This document shows, one piece after another, positions 1 through 7,815 of a DNA stretch of 64,000 bases. The notes beneath the pieces were generated by a model that saw only the letters and a list, made by a program, of their open reading frames with translations, was not told the origin of the DNA and ran no database searches. Position 1 is the stretch's first letter. Each line of letters opens with the position of its first letter. A program made the translations under genes and the position numbers. The stretch is from Candidatus Enterococcus courvalinii (GTDB lineage: Bacteria; Bacillota; Bacilli; Lactobacillales; Enterococcaceae): the NCBI RefSeq assembly GCF_017315945.1, contig NZ_JAFLWI010000016.1, forward strand, positions 1 through 64,000, read 5' to 3'.

Positions 1-79
1 GTTATTTGTCAAGAACTTTTTTGAAGTTTTTCTTGATAAGATCAAGCTTCATGAGTAGTTCTTTTTAAACGACTTAGTT

Positions 80-108
80 ATCTTATCATGTGACAACTCA
101 CAAGTCAA
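80..108 (-). promoter_or_regulatory. Leftward promoter near the window edge
   Basis: Reading the minus strand there is a -35 TTGACT (103-108), a 17-base spacer and a -10 TAAGAT (80-85). A second strong -35, TTGACA, lies at 7-12 on the same strand and its -10 would fall outside the window. Tandem strong promoters reading off the left edge would suit an rRNA or other highly expressed operon, but the transcribed gene is not visible, so that is inference. Confidence 0.5.
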
Positions 109-195
109 CAACTATTTTTCATGTTATTTACGAAAGTTTCATGAATGTTACTTTCGCAACAACGGGAATAAATATATCATGTAATTTTTTACCTG

Positions 196-1128
196 TCAAT
201 AAGTATCAATATATTTTTTTAACCAATGATAAAGATCTTGATATACCACCTCTTGATTGATTTCATTAAGTAATTCGTGGCGTGCTTCCTCATATAGTAA
301 AAGCGTTAATTGACTAGTAGTATATTCTCTCATTGCTTGAACGAAGGTTCGAACACCCCGGCCATTCGCACCTACTGGATCTTTCGCTCCCGAAACAACT
401 AGCATTGGAAGTGAATCTGGAATTTGCTTTACTTCATCAAGACTACAAGCTTGTCGAACTAACCGGAATAATTCTTTATATGAAGCAGCTGTAAAAATAA
501 ATTGTGTTCTTGGGTCCAACAGATACTTATCCACCTCTGTTTGATTACGCGTAAGCCAATCTTTTGAAGTTCTTGCTGGTTCAAATTGTCGATTAAAACC
601 GCCAAATGCTAATTGATCTAGAAATTTTGAACGATATTTCGCTCCATGAACAGAAACGATTGTAGAAGCGATTGCTTCAGCAGCTCTCATTTCTTTAGGA
701 TTGTGCCATCCCGTTCCCATAATAATTACACCAGAAAAATCTGTCTCAAACTGCGCCAAATAATTTCTTACTAAAAAAGAACCCATACTATGCCCCAAGA
801 TAAAATGCGGAAGTGCTGGATATTGTTCCTTGATTTTTTCGTTCACTGTATGAATATCTGAAAGTAAAAACTCTGAACCATTTTTATCTGCAAAATGACC
901 AAAATATTCCTTAGATTGGATAGAATGTCCGTGTCCTAAATGATCATGTCCCATCACAATGATTCCTTTTTGATTGAGATAGTCAGCAAATAAATCATAC
1001 CGCTCGATAAACTCAACCATCCCATGGACAATCTGCACGGTTGCCACCGGCTGTTGTTGAGGATACCAGCAACTTACTTCCACCATCGTCTTTTCGTCAG
1101 CAGATAGAAACTGTACTTGTCTTTTCAT
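196..1128 (-). CDS. Alpha/beta hydrolase, monoacylglycerol lipase/lysophospholipase type
   Basis: A 310-residue serine hydrolase of the Hydrolase_4 (S33-like) group with no signal peptide or membrane helix, so cytoplasmic. The catalytic triad is readable: Ser114 in the elbow GHSMG, Asp250 in SGAKD and His284 in EARHE; HGM at 35-37 is the usual oxyanion-side motif. The family hydrolyses short acylglycerols or lysophospholipids; the actual substrate cannot be read from sequence. It is monocistronic, ends just before the leftward promoter region, and has a long near-palindrome (1185-1225) upstream that may control it. Confidence 0.85.
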   Translation of the reverse strand: MKRQVQFLSADEKTMVEVSCWYPQQQPVATVQIVHGMVEFIERYDLFADYLNQKGIIVMGHDHLGHGHSIQSKEYFGHFADKNGSEFLLSDIHTVNEKIKEQYPALPHFILGHSMGSFLVRNYLAQFETDFSGVIIMGTGWHNPKEMRAAEAIASTIVSVHGAKYRSKFLDQLAFGGFNRQFEPARTSKDWLTRNQTEVDKYLLDPRTQFIFTAASYKELFRLVRQACSLDEVKQIPDSLPMLVVSGAKDPVGANGRGVRTFVQAMREYTTSQLTLLLYEEARHELLNEINQEVVYQDLYHWLKKYIDTY

Positions 1129-1184
1129 ATAAAGAGTTCCTCACTTTTGTTTTATTCTATATGATGTTAATTATCGTTCATCGC

Positions 1185-1225
1185 AATCATCATAGTTAAC
1201 TAATCAACAGTTAACTATAATGATT
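1185..1225. promoter_or_regulatory. 41-bp near-perfect palindrome upstream of the hydrolase
   Basis: Two 17-base arms, AATCATCATAGTTAACT at 1185-1201 and its complement at 1209-1225, pair with one mismatch (1191 against 1219) around a 7-base centre. There is no U-tract on either side, so it does not look like a terminator. It lies 57 bp upstream of the hydrolase start and suits a dimeric repressor operator; the binding protein is unknown. Confidence 0.45.
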
Positions 1226-1290
1226 CCTTAAAGCGATTGCAAGTATCGTTCTTTACTTCTATACATTATTTTTAAAATGTTAGAAACAAT

Positions 1291-1318
1291 AAAAAAGCAG
1301 AGACGGTTACACTCTGCT
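1291..1318 (-). terminator. Terminator of the spx pair
   Basis: Stem AGCAGAG (1296-1302) with CTCTGCT (1312-1318), followed on the minus strand by a run of six U. It sits 13 bp after the stop of the 118-residue Spx-like gene. Confidence 0.75.
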
Positions 1319-1330
1319 CTTTACTCAATC

Positions 1331-1687
1331 TTATTCATGAACGACTAGTTGCTCTAACAATTGTTCATCATATCCAATAAATAAAACATCATCAATAATA
1401 ATCAATGGACGTCTCAAGATTTCTGCATGTTCTCTACAAAGTGACATTAGCTGAGAATCTTGTAAATTTGATAAATCCACTTGCATTTTAAGAAATGCTT
1501 CAGACCAAGTAGCAAATAGCTGTGTTGCTTGAACTTCTTTAAAGCTACATAGCTCTTTAGCATCTTGTACGCTTAATGTTGTTTTTTCTAAGTCAATGAA
1601 TTGATAAGCTAAATGATGATTTTCTAACCACTTTTTAGCTTTCAAACAAGTTAAACAATCTTTCGATCCAAATACTTTTATTTTCAC
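1331..1687 (-). CDS. Divergent Spx/ArsC-family protein
   Basis: A 118-residue thioredoxin-fold protein of the ArsC/Spx/MgsR family. It keeps a CxxC redox pair (Cys11, Cys14 in CLTC) and the late RRPLIIIDD/IGYDE region where Spx has RRPI and IGF, but the centre lacks the TRSK segment of canonical Spx. It follows the canonical spx gene by 26 bp and shares its terminator, so the two are probably co-transcribed. Family members bind the RNA polymerase alpha C-terminal domain; whether this divergent copy still does so, or acts as a reductase, is not clear from the sequence. Confidence 0.8.
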   Translation of the reverse strand: MKIKVFGSKDCLTCLKAKKWLENHHLAYQFIDLEKTTLSVQDAKELCSFKEVQATQLFATWSEAFLKMQVDLSNLQDSQLMSLCREHAEILRRPLIIIDDVLFIGYDEQLLEQLVVHE

Positions 1688-1713
1688 AGGACCTCCCTCT
1701 TTCTTTTAGTTGG

Positions 1714-2124
1714 CTATGAGTTTACCGTGCCATAGTTTTGCAAATAAATCAGGTTTCGTTCAACACAGCGGATTTCTCTAGGAACGAATGAGCGAATTTC
1801 ATCCTCATTAAAACCGATCAGAATTCTCTTTTCATCAATTAGAATAGGACGACGAATCAGCGAAGGATACTCTTTAAACAATACAATCATTTGCTTGAGT
1901 GTCAGTTCATTGAAATCCAAACACAATTTTTCATAAATTTTTGACCGAGTGGAAATAATATCCTCAACCCCGCCTTCAGTTGCTGCTAGAATTTCTTTGA
2001 TTTCTTCTTCAAGTAACGGATCGACAAAAATGTTTTTTTCTTCAAAATCAAGTTGATTCGTTTGTAACCATGCTCTAGCTTTACGACAAGAAGTACAACT
2101 AGGTGAGGTATATACTTTTATCAT
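1714..2124 (-). CDS. spx: Transcriptional regulator Spx
   Basis: A 136-residue Spx protein, the usual length being about 130. The redox switch Cys10-Thr-Ser-Cys13 is intact, and the IISTRSKIYEKL segment and RRPILIDEKRILIGFNEDEIR are typical of true Spx rather than arsenate reductase. Spx contacts the RNA polymerase alpha subunit and redirects transcription under disulfide stress; its stability is normally set by ClpXP. It is the first gene of a two-gene operon with a divergent paralogue. Which enterococcal paralogue this is cannot be settled here. Confidence 0.88.
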   Translation of the reverse strand: MIKVYTSPSCTSCRKARAWLQTNQLDFEEKNIFVDPLLEEEIKEILAATEGGVEDIISTRSKIYEKLCLDFNELTLKQMIVLFKEYPSLIRRPILIDEKRILIGFNEDEIRSFVPREIRCVERNLIYLQNYGTVNS

Positions 2125-2196
2125 TTTCTCACTCCTCTTTAATTATAATCCCATTTTAACTGAATTATTAAAAAAAGACCAATCATTCGCTAGCCA

Positions 2197-2247
2197 AACT
2201 AAAAAAACTATGACACAAGTATCAGTTGTGTCATAGTTTTTTTAGTT
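2197..2247. terminator. Bidirectional terminator with perfect 22-bp stem
   Basis: The arm at 2197-2218 and its exact complement at 2226-2247 flank a 7-base loop, with A7 and T7 tracts inside the arms giving U-runs in both directions. It lies between the helicase stop, which it overlaps, and the spx start. Both genes are on the minus strand, so it insulates spx from helicase read-through. Confidence 0.85.
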
Positions 2248-4447
2248 ATTTTCTTAGTTGAATACCAGATTCTTTAATAAAACGAGAAGGCTTTAACTGC
2301 CTAGTTCCTTTCAATTGCGGCACACACAAATACAGCCGATTTCGAGCCCGAGTCATCGCTACATAAAATAATCGACGTTCTTCCTCAATCGTCGTCACAG
2401 GCTCCACTTTGATCTCCTCTGATGAAACGGCTCCTTTTTCTGCTGCACCATTATGTGGCAGTGCGCCTTCATTACAACCAATCAAGAAAACATTTCTATA
2501 ACTCAACCCTTTACTTTTATGGATACTCTGAATACACAACGCATCTAACTTTCCTTGTCGGTAGGCAATCAAACGGGTTTTTAATTGTTTTGCTTGAGAT
2601 TGAATCGATTTTTCTAAGTCAATTAATTGCGGTAAAGTTGGTTGTTTTTTGATTTCTTCTAGTAACCAATCACGCTCTCCTTGCTCGAGTTCTTTTTTTA
2701 CTCGTGGAAGATTGATAAATAGTTGCCAAAACAGGTACATGTTTTTTCTTGGTCGCTGAGTGAAATCTTGCAATTCTTTTACTAATTGTTGAAGTTCCTT
2801 TTGCCGTGATTTTAAAGAGGATTTTGCTTGAACAATGTACGTAATGAGATCATTATCTGAGTGTTTTTGAGAGAAGAAGCGGTCGCATTCTGATTTTTTT
2901 AAATAGCAACTAATCATGATTTGTCTCAAAATTTGCTGGTAGTTTTGTTCTCTTTTCGGACTGGTTGTTGCTCTTTGCCAGTCAAGAAGTCTTCTATATA
3001 ATTGTTGAAAGTTTCGTACACCAAAAATCCCTTCATATGGTGCATCTGCCTCAAGAACAAATGGAATGTCTGTTTGTAAAAGATTTTGTACTAATTTTTG
3101 TGTTTGCGAAAGCGAACGGTACAAAATAATAGACTCTTTGTATTTGCCTTTTTGTCTGATAAACGTTTGAACTTGACGAATCACCCATTGACTTTCTGCT
3201 TGTGGATCCTTAAAAGAAACGGCCTCCATAACACCCTCTTCTTTTTGTGCAGGAATCATAGCTTTTGGAATGCGATCGCCCTTATTGTAACTAATCAACC
3301 GGTTTGCTCCTTGAACAATCGCGGCACGAGAACGATAATTTGTTAATAAAAAGAGTGTTTCAGTCGGATATTCTTGTTCAAACTCCTTGATGTAGGCTGG
3401 CTCTGATCCACGGAACCCATAAATACTTTGATCGTCATCGCCAACTACAACAAGCTTGATGTTTGTTCCTTTAGTAATCAATTTTACGACCGCCCATTGC
3501 AGAGGATTTGTATCTTGAAACTCGTCAATAAATAAAAAGTCATACTTCTTACCAACGAACTGTCGAACATTTTCATTAACTAAGGCTTCTTTTAAGTTTT
3601 GCAAAATATCATTAAAGTCAGCTAGATGTTGCTGCTGTTTTAACTCTTTCAACTCCCTCATCAACAGACCAATACGCTCAGAAAGTGGTTGATTTGTATT
3701 CTTTTCTGTTCCATCAAACTTTTCCTTTACCAAATGGATAATTTCTTCTACAGAAAGATTCATATTCTGCCAATAATCCAAGCGTGCCGACAAATTTTTC
3801 TCACCATATTGGTCAAAAGAATAAAGATTATATTTACGAATCAGGTGTTGTAGAATTGCTCCAATTTTTTGACTAGAATCTTTGGAAAAATCTCCATGGA
3901 TACCTTGCATTGCAATGTCTGGAAATTCCTTACAAATTTCATTGTAAAGACGAAAGAAAATACTATGGAATGTTCCGATATGTACCGCTGTTTTATGTTG
4001 ACTAAAATTATCCACTCTTTTTTTCAATTCATTCGCTGCATTTCGAGTAAATGTAATCATCAAAATTCGTTGTTCAGCAACTTGTTTTTGAGTCATCAAA
4101 TAGACTGCTTTTGCACAAATCGTTTGCGTCTTGCCACTACCAGCACCAGCAATAATACGAAGATTTTTTTTCATATCGTACGTGATTGCAGCTTTTTGCT
4201 CTAGGTTAAACTGATTATAAGATCGTTTTTCCATCATTTTAAAAAACGAATCATTCACTATATCAGCTGGCTGTTCTTCTTCAATCAATCCAGGTGCTTC
4301 CCCGTAAGCAGCCTCATAACTAGCAATTATCTCTTCTTGTAGTCGAAAGATTTGTTGAAGTTTATGATATCTGCTCTTCCAAGATTTCAGCTCATCTTTT
4401 AACCGTAACATTTCTTTTTCATTTAGCTGAGTAATCAGTGCCACCAA
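2246..4447 (-). CDS. UvrD/Rep-type superfamily 1 DNA helicase
   Basis: A 733-residue SF1A helicase. Visible motifs in order: Q-motif region NLEQKAAI (81-88), Walker A AGAGSGKT (100-107), motif II DEFQD, motif III VGDDDQSIYGFRG, motif IV NYRS, motif V IHKSKGLSYRNV and motif VI VAMTRARNR. The first ~75 residues are charged and probably coiled-coil, an extension that canonical PcrA lacks, so this is a UvrD-like helicase distinct from the main PcrA. Likely role is DNA repair or recombination. The start is uncertain: a TTG at 4447 gives 733 residues, and the first ATG (4411) would remove 12. The upstream Shine-Dalgarno is weak. Confidence 0.85.
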   Translation of the reverse strand: MVALITQLNEKEMLRLKDELKSWKSRYHKLQQIFRLQEEIIASYEAAYGEAPGLIEEEQPADIVNDSFFKMMEKRSYNQFNLEQKAAITYDMKKNLRIIAGAGSGKTQTICAKAVYLMTQKQVAEQRILMITFTRNAANELKKRVDNFSQHKTAVHIGTFHSIFFRLYNEICKEFPDIAMQGIHGDFSKDSSQKIGAILQHLIRKYNLYSFDQYGEKNLSARLDYWQNMNLSVEEIIHLVKEKFDGTEKNTNQPLSERIGLLMRELKELKQQQHLADFNDILQNLKEALVNENVRQFVGKKYDFLFIDEFQDTNPLQWAVVKLITKGTNIKLVVVGDDDQSIYGFRGSEPAYIKEFEQEYPTETLFLLTNYRSRAAIVQGANRLISYNKGDRIPKAMIPAQKEEGVMEAVSFKDPQAESQWVIRQVQTFIRQKGKYKESIILYRSLSQTQKLVQNLLQTDIPFVLEADAPYEGIFGVRNFQQLYRRLLDWQRATTSPKREQNYQQILRQIMISCYLKKSECDRFFSQKHSDNDLITYIVQAKSSLKSRQKELQQLVKELQDFTQRPRKNMYLFWQLFINLPRVKKELEQGERDWLLEEIKKQPTLPQLIDLEKSIQSQAKQLKTRLIAYRQGKLDALCIQSIHKSKGLSYRNVFLIGCNEGALPHNGAAEKGAVSSEEIKVEPVTTIEEERRLFYVAMTRARNRLYLCVPQLKGTRQLKPSRFIKESGIQLRK

Positions 4448-4635
4448 CTTTCTTTTTCAAAATTTTCTTATTTATCTTGCCATTCTTGTTTTCTTTATAC
4501 TACCAGACCTTTATTGAAAATGAAACGCCGTTATTCAATCACTTTGTTTCAGAAAATTTATCATTTTTTTCGGAAAATTATGCTAAGATAGAGGCAGTTA
4601 AATTAAGTAAAATAATAATTGAAGGTGGAGAAATC

Positions 4636-5319
4636 ATGCGTACTTCGTTTCACGAGGATCGTACTATCGGACTGTTACTAACTTTTATTGGTGGTGCAAT
4701 GGATAGTTATACTTATATTCATTATGATGCTTTTGCTTCTGCGCAAACTGGTAATATTATTCTTGCAATTATTCAAGCCTTCGACGGGGAATGGATTAGT
4801 TTTGGAAAAAAGGTGTTATCAACGCTTTTCTTTTTCATAGGTATTTTATTAACTAAGTTTTTGATTGATTATTTTCAAAAACGTGAAAAACATTTTTGGC
4901 GGTTATTTGTTCTTTATTATGAAGCACTGATTTTTTTCATCGTTAGCTTAAAAATAGTCAATATCCATCCCTCACTTGTAACAATTTTAATTGCCTTTAC
5001 AGCTGCAATCCAATGGGTGTCATTCGACAAAATCAATGGACGTGCCTATACGAATCTTTTTACAACCGGAAATTTAAAGGGTGTGGCAACCAACCTTTAT
5101 GATTTTTTGATTTCGAAAGAAAAATCTGATTTTGATCAATTTTTTCACTTTCTCACAGTTGTATTAGCTTTCATTTTAGGAGCAGTCGTTTCCGTTTTTT
5201 GTTATCATCTATTCGGTGCACAAGCTATTTTATTAGTGTCATTTCTCTTTTTGGTAATGGCCCTCAGCCAAACATTTCAACTTTGGCGCTTTTTCAGAAC
5301 CAATCAATACCCACTTTAA
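4636..5319 (+). CDS. YoaK-family (DUF1275) membrane protein
   Basis: A 227-residue integral membrane protein with about six hydrophobic segments. The N-terminal GGAMDSYTYIHYDAFASAQT region and the later NLFTTGNLKG are the characteristic DUF1275 repeats. The function of this family is not established; transport is often suggested. I take the start at ATG 4636 behind GGTGGAG rather than the longer open frame to the left, which overlaps the 5' end of the divergent helicase and encodes no conserved sequence. Monocistronic, ending in a terminator at 5345-5387. Confidence 0.85.
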   Translation: MRTSFHEDRTIGLLLTFIGGAMDSYTYIHYDAFASAQTGNIILAIIQAFDGEWISFGKKVLSTLFFFIGILLTKFLIDYFQKREKHFWRLFVLYYEALIFFIVSLKIVNIHPSLVTILIAFTAAIQWVSFDKINGRAYTNLFTTGNLKGVATNLYDFLISKEKSDFDQFFHFLTVVLAFILGAVVSVFCYHLFGAQAILLVSFLFLVMALSQTFQLWRFFRTNQYPL

Positions 5320-5344
5320 ACGATTTGAATATAGGGATTAATTC

Positions 5345-5387
5345 AAAAAGGCACAACAAAGTAGAAACATCTTTGTCGTGCCTTTTT
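5345..5387. terminator. Bidirectional terminator
   Basis: Stem of 17 bp with one mismatch (5345-5361 with 5371-5387), A5 on the left and T5 on the right, between the convergent DUF1275 and deoxynucleoside kinase genes. Confidence 0.85.
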
Positions 5388-5401
5388 CTTATTTATTTTT
5401 C

Positions 5402-6115
5402 TTAAGAAAAAATTCCTTTTGCTTCTGGAACTAAAGTTGTATACCGAATTTTTTTGTTCGTTGCTATCTTGCTCATCTCTTTAGCTTGGGCTTTAATCGA
5501 CTGAACAATTTGTTCACCACATTCCGGTTCTGCTACAAAATCATAACGATCTCCATCTATCACTAGTTTGGGACAGACATCAAACGCATCAAACCATTCT
5601 TCATAACGGCGATTTAATTCTTGATAATAAGAAAACAACTCAGGGTTTTGCTCAATTTGCTCATATTCTCGTCCACGCTTTTTGATGCGCTCTAACATTG
5701 TTTCAAAAGAAACCCGAATATAAACTAATAAATCCGGCTTTTTTTGGGGCGCAATATCTTCTAATTCATTCAGCATCGTTTCAAGTAATCCTTGATATTG
5801 CTCAACTTCTACTTTTGATACCCTTCCTAAATCTGCATTCAAATGAAAAAGCAAACTGTCTTCGTAGATAGAGCGATCCAATACATTATCGTCATGACCA
5901 AACGCATCTTTGATTGCTAAAAATCGTTTATTTAAAAAGAAAATTTGTAATAAAAAAGTATACTTTTCTGGATTTGAGTAGAACAAAGGCAAGACCTCGT
6001 TATCCTCAACATTTTCATAAAATGGCTTAGTATCTAAATTTTGTGCTAACATTTCAGTTAGTGTACTTTTTCCAGCTCCGATAGTTCCCGCAACAATAAT
6101 CACAATTATCGGCAT
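5402..6115 (-). CDS. Deoxynucleoside kinase (dGK/dAK family)
   Basis: A 237-residue cytosolic deoxynucleoside kinase that phosphorylates a deoxyribonucleoside in the salvage pathway. The P-loop GTIGAGKST lies at residues 10-18, the DRS motif is present as DRSIYED, and a lid-like KKRGREYE follows YIRVSFETMLERI. The base specificity (dG, dA or dC) cannot be fixed. The start is ambiguous: the ATG at 6115 directly abuts AAGGAAGG with no spacer, whereas a GTG at 6103 is 12 bases further on and would give a protein beginning right before the P-loop strand, as in relatives. Monocistronic. Confidence 0.85.
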   Translation of the reverse strand: MPIIVIIVAGTIGAGKSTLTEMLAQNLDTKPFYENVEDNEVLPLFYSNPEKYTFLLQIFFLNKRFLAIKDAFGHDDNVLDRSIYEDSLLFHLNADLGRVSKVEVEQYQGLLETMLNELEDIAPQKKPDLLVYIRVSFETMLERIKKRGREYEQIEQNPELFSYYQELNRRYEEWFDAFDVCPKLVIDGDRYDFVAEPECGEQIVQSIKAQAKEMSKIATNKKIRYTTLVPEAKGIFS

Positions 6116-6151
6116 CCTTCCTTTTATAAATTCTGCTCCCTATTTTACCAC

Positions 6152-6220
6152 AAAAAAAGACCAAACTTTTCACTAGCTAATAACAATTTTTCTGCTATTT
6201 TTTGAAAAGTTAGTCTTTTT
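6152..6220. terminator. Imperfect bidirectional terminator
   Basis: A-rich left arm AAAAAAGACC...CTTTTCA pairs imperfectly with TGAAAAGTTAGTCTTTTT at the right end. It separates the DUF2187 gene from the kinase gene, both on the minus strand. Confidence 0.55.
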
Positions 6221-6264
6221 AATTACAAAATTGAACTATTTGAAAACAACTAGTTCCTGTTTAC

Positions 6265-6477
6265 TTAGTTATTTTCAATTAAAGCGTTCGATTTGCGAAC
6301 AATCAGCTGCCATTGTAGATTATCGGCTGTTTCTGTTTCATCTGTCGCACATTTCATTACGCGAATCATTACACTATTTTCATATATTTTTTCGATTTTC
6401 CCTTTGACTGGTGATTCAAACAAATCCGAATGAAATTCGTAAGTTTCGCCTACTTCAAATAATTGTTCATTTTCCAT
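6265..6477 (-). CDS. DUF2187-like small protein
   Basis: A 70-residue acidic cytosolic protein. The pattern VGETYEF ... SPVKGKIEKIYENSVMIRV ... WQLIVRKS resembles the KOW/SH3-like DUF2187 family (YkvS-like), whose role is unknown. A clear Shine-Dalgarno (GGAGG) precedes the ATG. It stands alone between a terminator and the long leader of the divergent response regulator gene. Confidence 0.65.
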   Translation of the reverse strand: MENEQLFEVGETYEFHSDLFESPVKGKIEKIYENSVMIRVMKCATDETETADNLQWQLIVRKSNALIENN

Positions 6478-6935
6478 AAGAATACCTCCATCACCTTTTA
6501 TCAGGTTAGTACTTTTTTAACATAGAAATAAAAAATTAGTTCACACGCTCAAAAAAAGCCTTTCTAACATCAAAACTGTGAAATTTTTTCACAAAATTCA
6601 CAAGAATCGTCCATTTTGCCTAACAATTAAGTGAAATCCCACAGTTATGAGCTGAAACACATATTTTATGAGTGAACCGTTTTTGTTCTCTTTTTTTTAT
6701 TACACTTTTAACTAAGAGTTTTTAGCTATTTTGTATAACGTGGGGAAAATCTTTGATTAGCAATGATTCTTAAAAATTTAGATGCACGTCTTCTCGCGCT
6801 AAACATTAAACTCCAATGGCAAGTTAACGCTCAGATTTTTAACTAATCAAAATATGAACATAACGAAAAATACAGATCATTTACTGAAACATGTTTGATA
6901 CATAGCCAATTTATTTTAAGTAAAGGAGTATTGAT
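6478..6935. other. 458-bp AT-rich intergenic leader
   Basis: No convincing gene is present; only frames of about 15 codons without ribosome binding sites. It holds a perfect inverted repeat TGTGAAA-N3-TTTCACA at 6578-6594 and two sequences resembling the 9-base LytTR box: ACAGTTATG at 6641-6649 (plus) and ACAGTTTTG on the minus strand at 6572-6580. Their spacing is not the canonical tandem one, so the box assignment is weak. The region may contain the promoters of both flanking divergent genes or a non-coding RNA. Confidence 0.4.
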
Positions 6936-7664
6936 ATGATCCCAATTTACATTTGCGAGAAAAATCCACGGCAATTAGAAATTATCACAACTGTCATAAA
7001 AAATCAGATCACTCTTGAAGATCTCAATAGTTACGTTGCTGTTTCTTCAACTGATCCAATTGAACTTCTTGAAATTGCCCGTCATCGAACTACTGATTTT
7101 GGTATTTATTTTTTGGATACAGAGATTCAAAATCATGAATTGACTGGTATTGCGCTTGGGAAAGACATTCGTCGGATGGACCCGTTAGGTAAAATCATTT
7201 ATGTGACAGCTAATCCTGACTTCTCTTTAGAAATTCTAAAAAATCGTATTGAACCAACCGATTATATTTCGAAGGAAGATGTCTTTGAGTTAAAAGATCG
7301 TTTAGAACATATCTTAAGTAAGATCTTTCTTAACTTTCATAATTCTCAACCTCAAAAGGATATCTTTAAGCTAGAATTCAACGGAGAAATCAAGTTTCTT
7401 CCACTAAATGAAATTCAATATTTTTCTACGTCAGCAATTACACCTCATAAACTTGAAGTACACATGACACATGCCCATCTACAGTTTTATGATAAAATCA
7501 AAGACATTGAGAAAAGAAACAGTTATTTTATTCGTTGCCACAAGTCGTATGTTATTAATAAACTCAATATTCGGACTATTGATAAGAAAAAAAGAGAAGT
7601 CACTTTAGCAAACGGTGAAACAGTCCCCATCTCGATTCGTGGTTTAAAAAAAATCATCTCATAA
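6936..7664 (+). CDS. AgrA/FsrA-like response regulator (LytTR), orphan
   Basis: A 242-residue response regulator: receiver domain 1-~130 with acidic pocket ICEKN and phospho-acceptor Asp61 in YFLDTE, then a LytTR DNA-binding domain from about 140, with the AgrA-like RCHKSYVINKLNI stretch. The overall pattern follows AgrA of staphylococci and FsrA of E. faecalis, regulators of peptide quorum sensing. No histidine kinase, AgrB-type protease or peptide gene lies beside it; left is a DUF2187 gene and right an AI-2E-family gene behind a terminator. Its partner kinase must therefore be elsewhere, or it acts unpaired. Shine-Dalgarno AAAGGAG. Confidence 0.85.
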   Translation: MIPIYICEKNPRQLEIITTVIKNQITLEDLNSYVAVSSTDPIELLEIARHRTTDFGIYFLDTEIQNHELTGIALGKDIRRMDPLGKIIYVTANPDFSLEILKNRIEPTDYISKEDVFELKDRLEHILSKIFLNFHNSQPQKDIFKLEFNGEIKFLPLNEIQYFSTSAITPHKLEVHMTHAHLQFYDKIKDIEKRNSYFIRCHKSYVINKLNIRTIDKKKREVTLANGETVPISIRGLKKIIS

Positions 7665-7671
7665 CAAACTT

Positions 7672-7716
7672 ACTCCTCAACTTGTCAGCTTCTTGCTAAT
7701 TAGTTGAGGAGTTTTT
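7672..7716 (+). terminator. Terminator of the response regulator gene
   Basis: An 11-bp perfect stem ACTCCTCAACT (7672-7682) with its complement (7702-7712) followed by T5. Confidence 0.85.
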
Positions 7717-7815
7717 CAAAAAATAAGATTTCTTCCGCATTTAGTTTGTTTCATTTTCTTTTTCGTTTAACTTCTGACTATAATAAAAACAAAAGAGAGA
7801 AAAGGAGGAAAAAAA

